From: Methylibium sp964616015
GTDB taxonomy: Bacteria > Pseudomonadota > Gammaproteobacteria > Burkholderiales > Burkholderiaceae_C
DNA: 14,752 nucleotides
Direction: 5' to 3'
Assembly: GCA_964616015.1 (NCBI GenBank)
Contig: CAZTTC010000067.1
Coordinates: 1 to 14,752, forward strand
In this document: positions 14,751-14,752 of the stretch, piece by piece
Numbering within the stretch: position 1 is the first letter of the stretch
Layout: every line of letters starts with the position of its first letter
Translations under genes and position numbers: made by a program
The notes under the pieces: generated by a model
Told to the model about the DNA's origin: nothing
The model's input: the letters and a program-made list of their open reading frames with translations, nothing else
Databases searched by the model: none

Positions 14751-14752
14751 AC

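Overview
The window looks like ordinary chromosome from a high-GC betaproteobacterium, probably order Burkholderiales near the Rubrivivax/Leptothrix/Roseateles group. That placement is inferred from the very GC-rich coding sequence, the divergent engB and cytochrome c4 pair, the small 'tryptophan synthase beta-like' and 'EKRQRELAKKRKKEEK' proteins, and a CTACTTTCTTT/AAAGAAAGTAG hairpin element I recall from such genomes. I see no phage, IS element, integrase, CRISPR array, tRNA or rRNA.

Layout. (1) 1-893: the 3' part of groL and a strong rho-independent terminator. (2) 949-5445, plus strand: a DUF1631 protein, then a secreted patatin-type phospholipase with a C-terminal outer-membrane barrel (PlpD-like, type Vd autotransporter architecture). 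(3) 5442-8416, minus strand: the ribosome-assembly GTPase engB, a DUF900-type alpha/beta hydrolase and an epoxide-hydrolase-like alpha/beta hydrolase, meeting the patatin gene tail to tail with a 4-base overlap. (4) 8492-9628, plus strand: a diheme cytochrome c4 divergent from engB, with a terminator hairpin, then a small conserved protein. (5) 9756-11432, plus strand: msrP and msrQ, the periplasmic methionine sulfoxide reductase and its membrane heme partner, behind an upstream region with an ECF-sigma-like -35 box. (6) 11449-11883, minus strand: an acyl-CoA thioesterase convergent with msrQ; both stop codons lie inside one perfect hairpin. (7) 11937-13793, plus strand: an Atm1-type ABC exporter. 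(8) 13800-13994, minus strand: a small charged protein starting at TTG. (9) 14064-14618, plus strand: yaeQ, followed by a multi-hairpin intergenic repeat running to the window edge.

Functionally this is mostly housekeeping and envelope physiology: protein folding (GroEL), ribosome assembly (EngB), respiration (cytochrome c4), periplasmic protein repair (MsrPQ) and probable Fe-S/thiol export (Atm1). I found no clearly new multi-gene system. The points most worth a second look are regulatory or structural: -10-like boxes 5-7 nt before several start codons (possible leaderless mRNAs), the candidate ECF promoter and inverted repeat before msrP, the stop-codon hairpin, the type Vd phospholipase, the TTG start with a strong Shine-Dalgarno, and a G9 run in the groL tail that lies in register with the DUF1631 frame.
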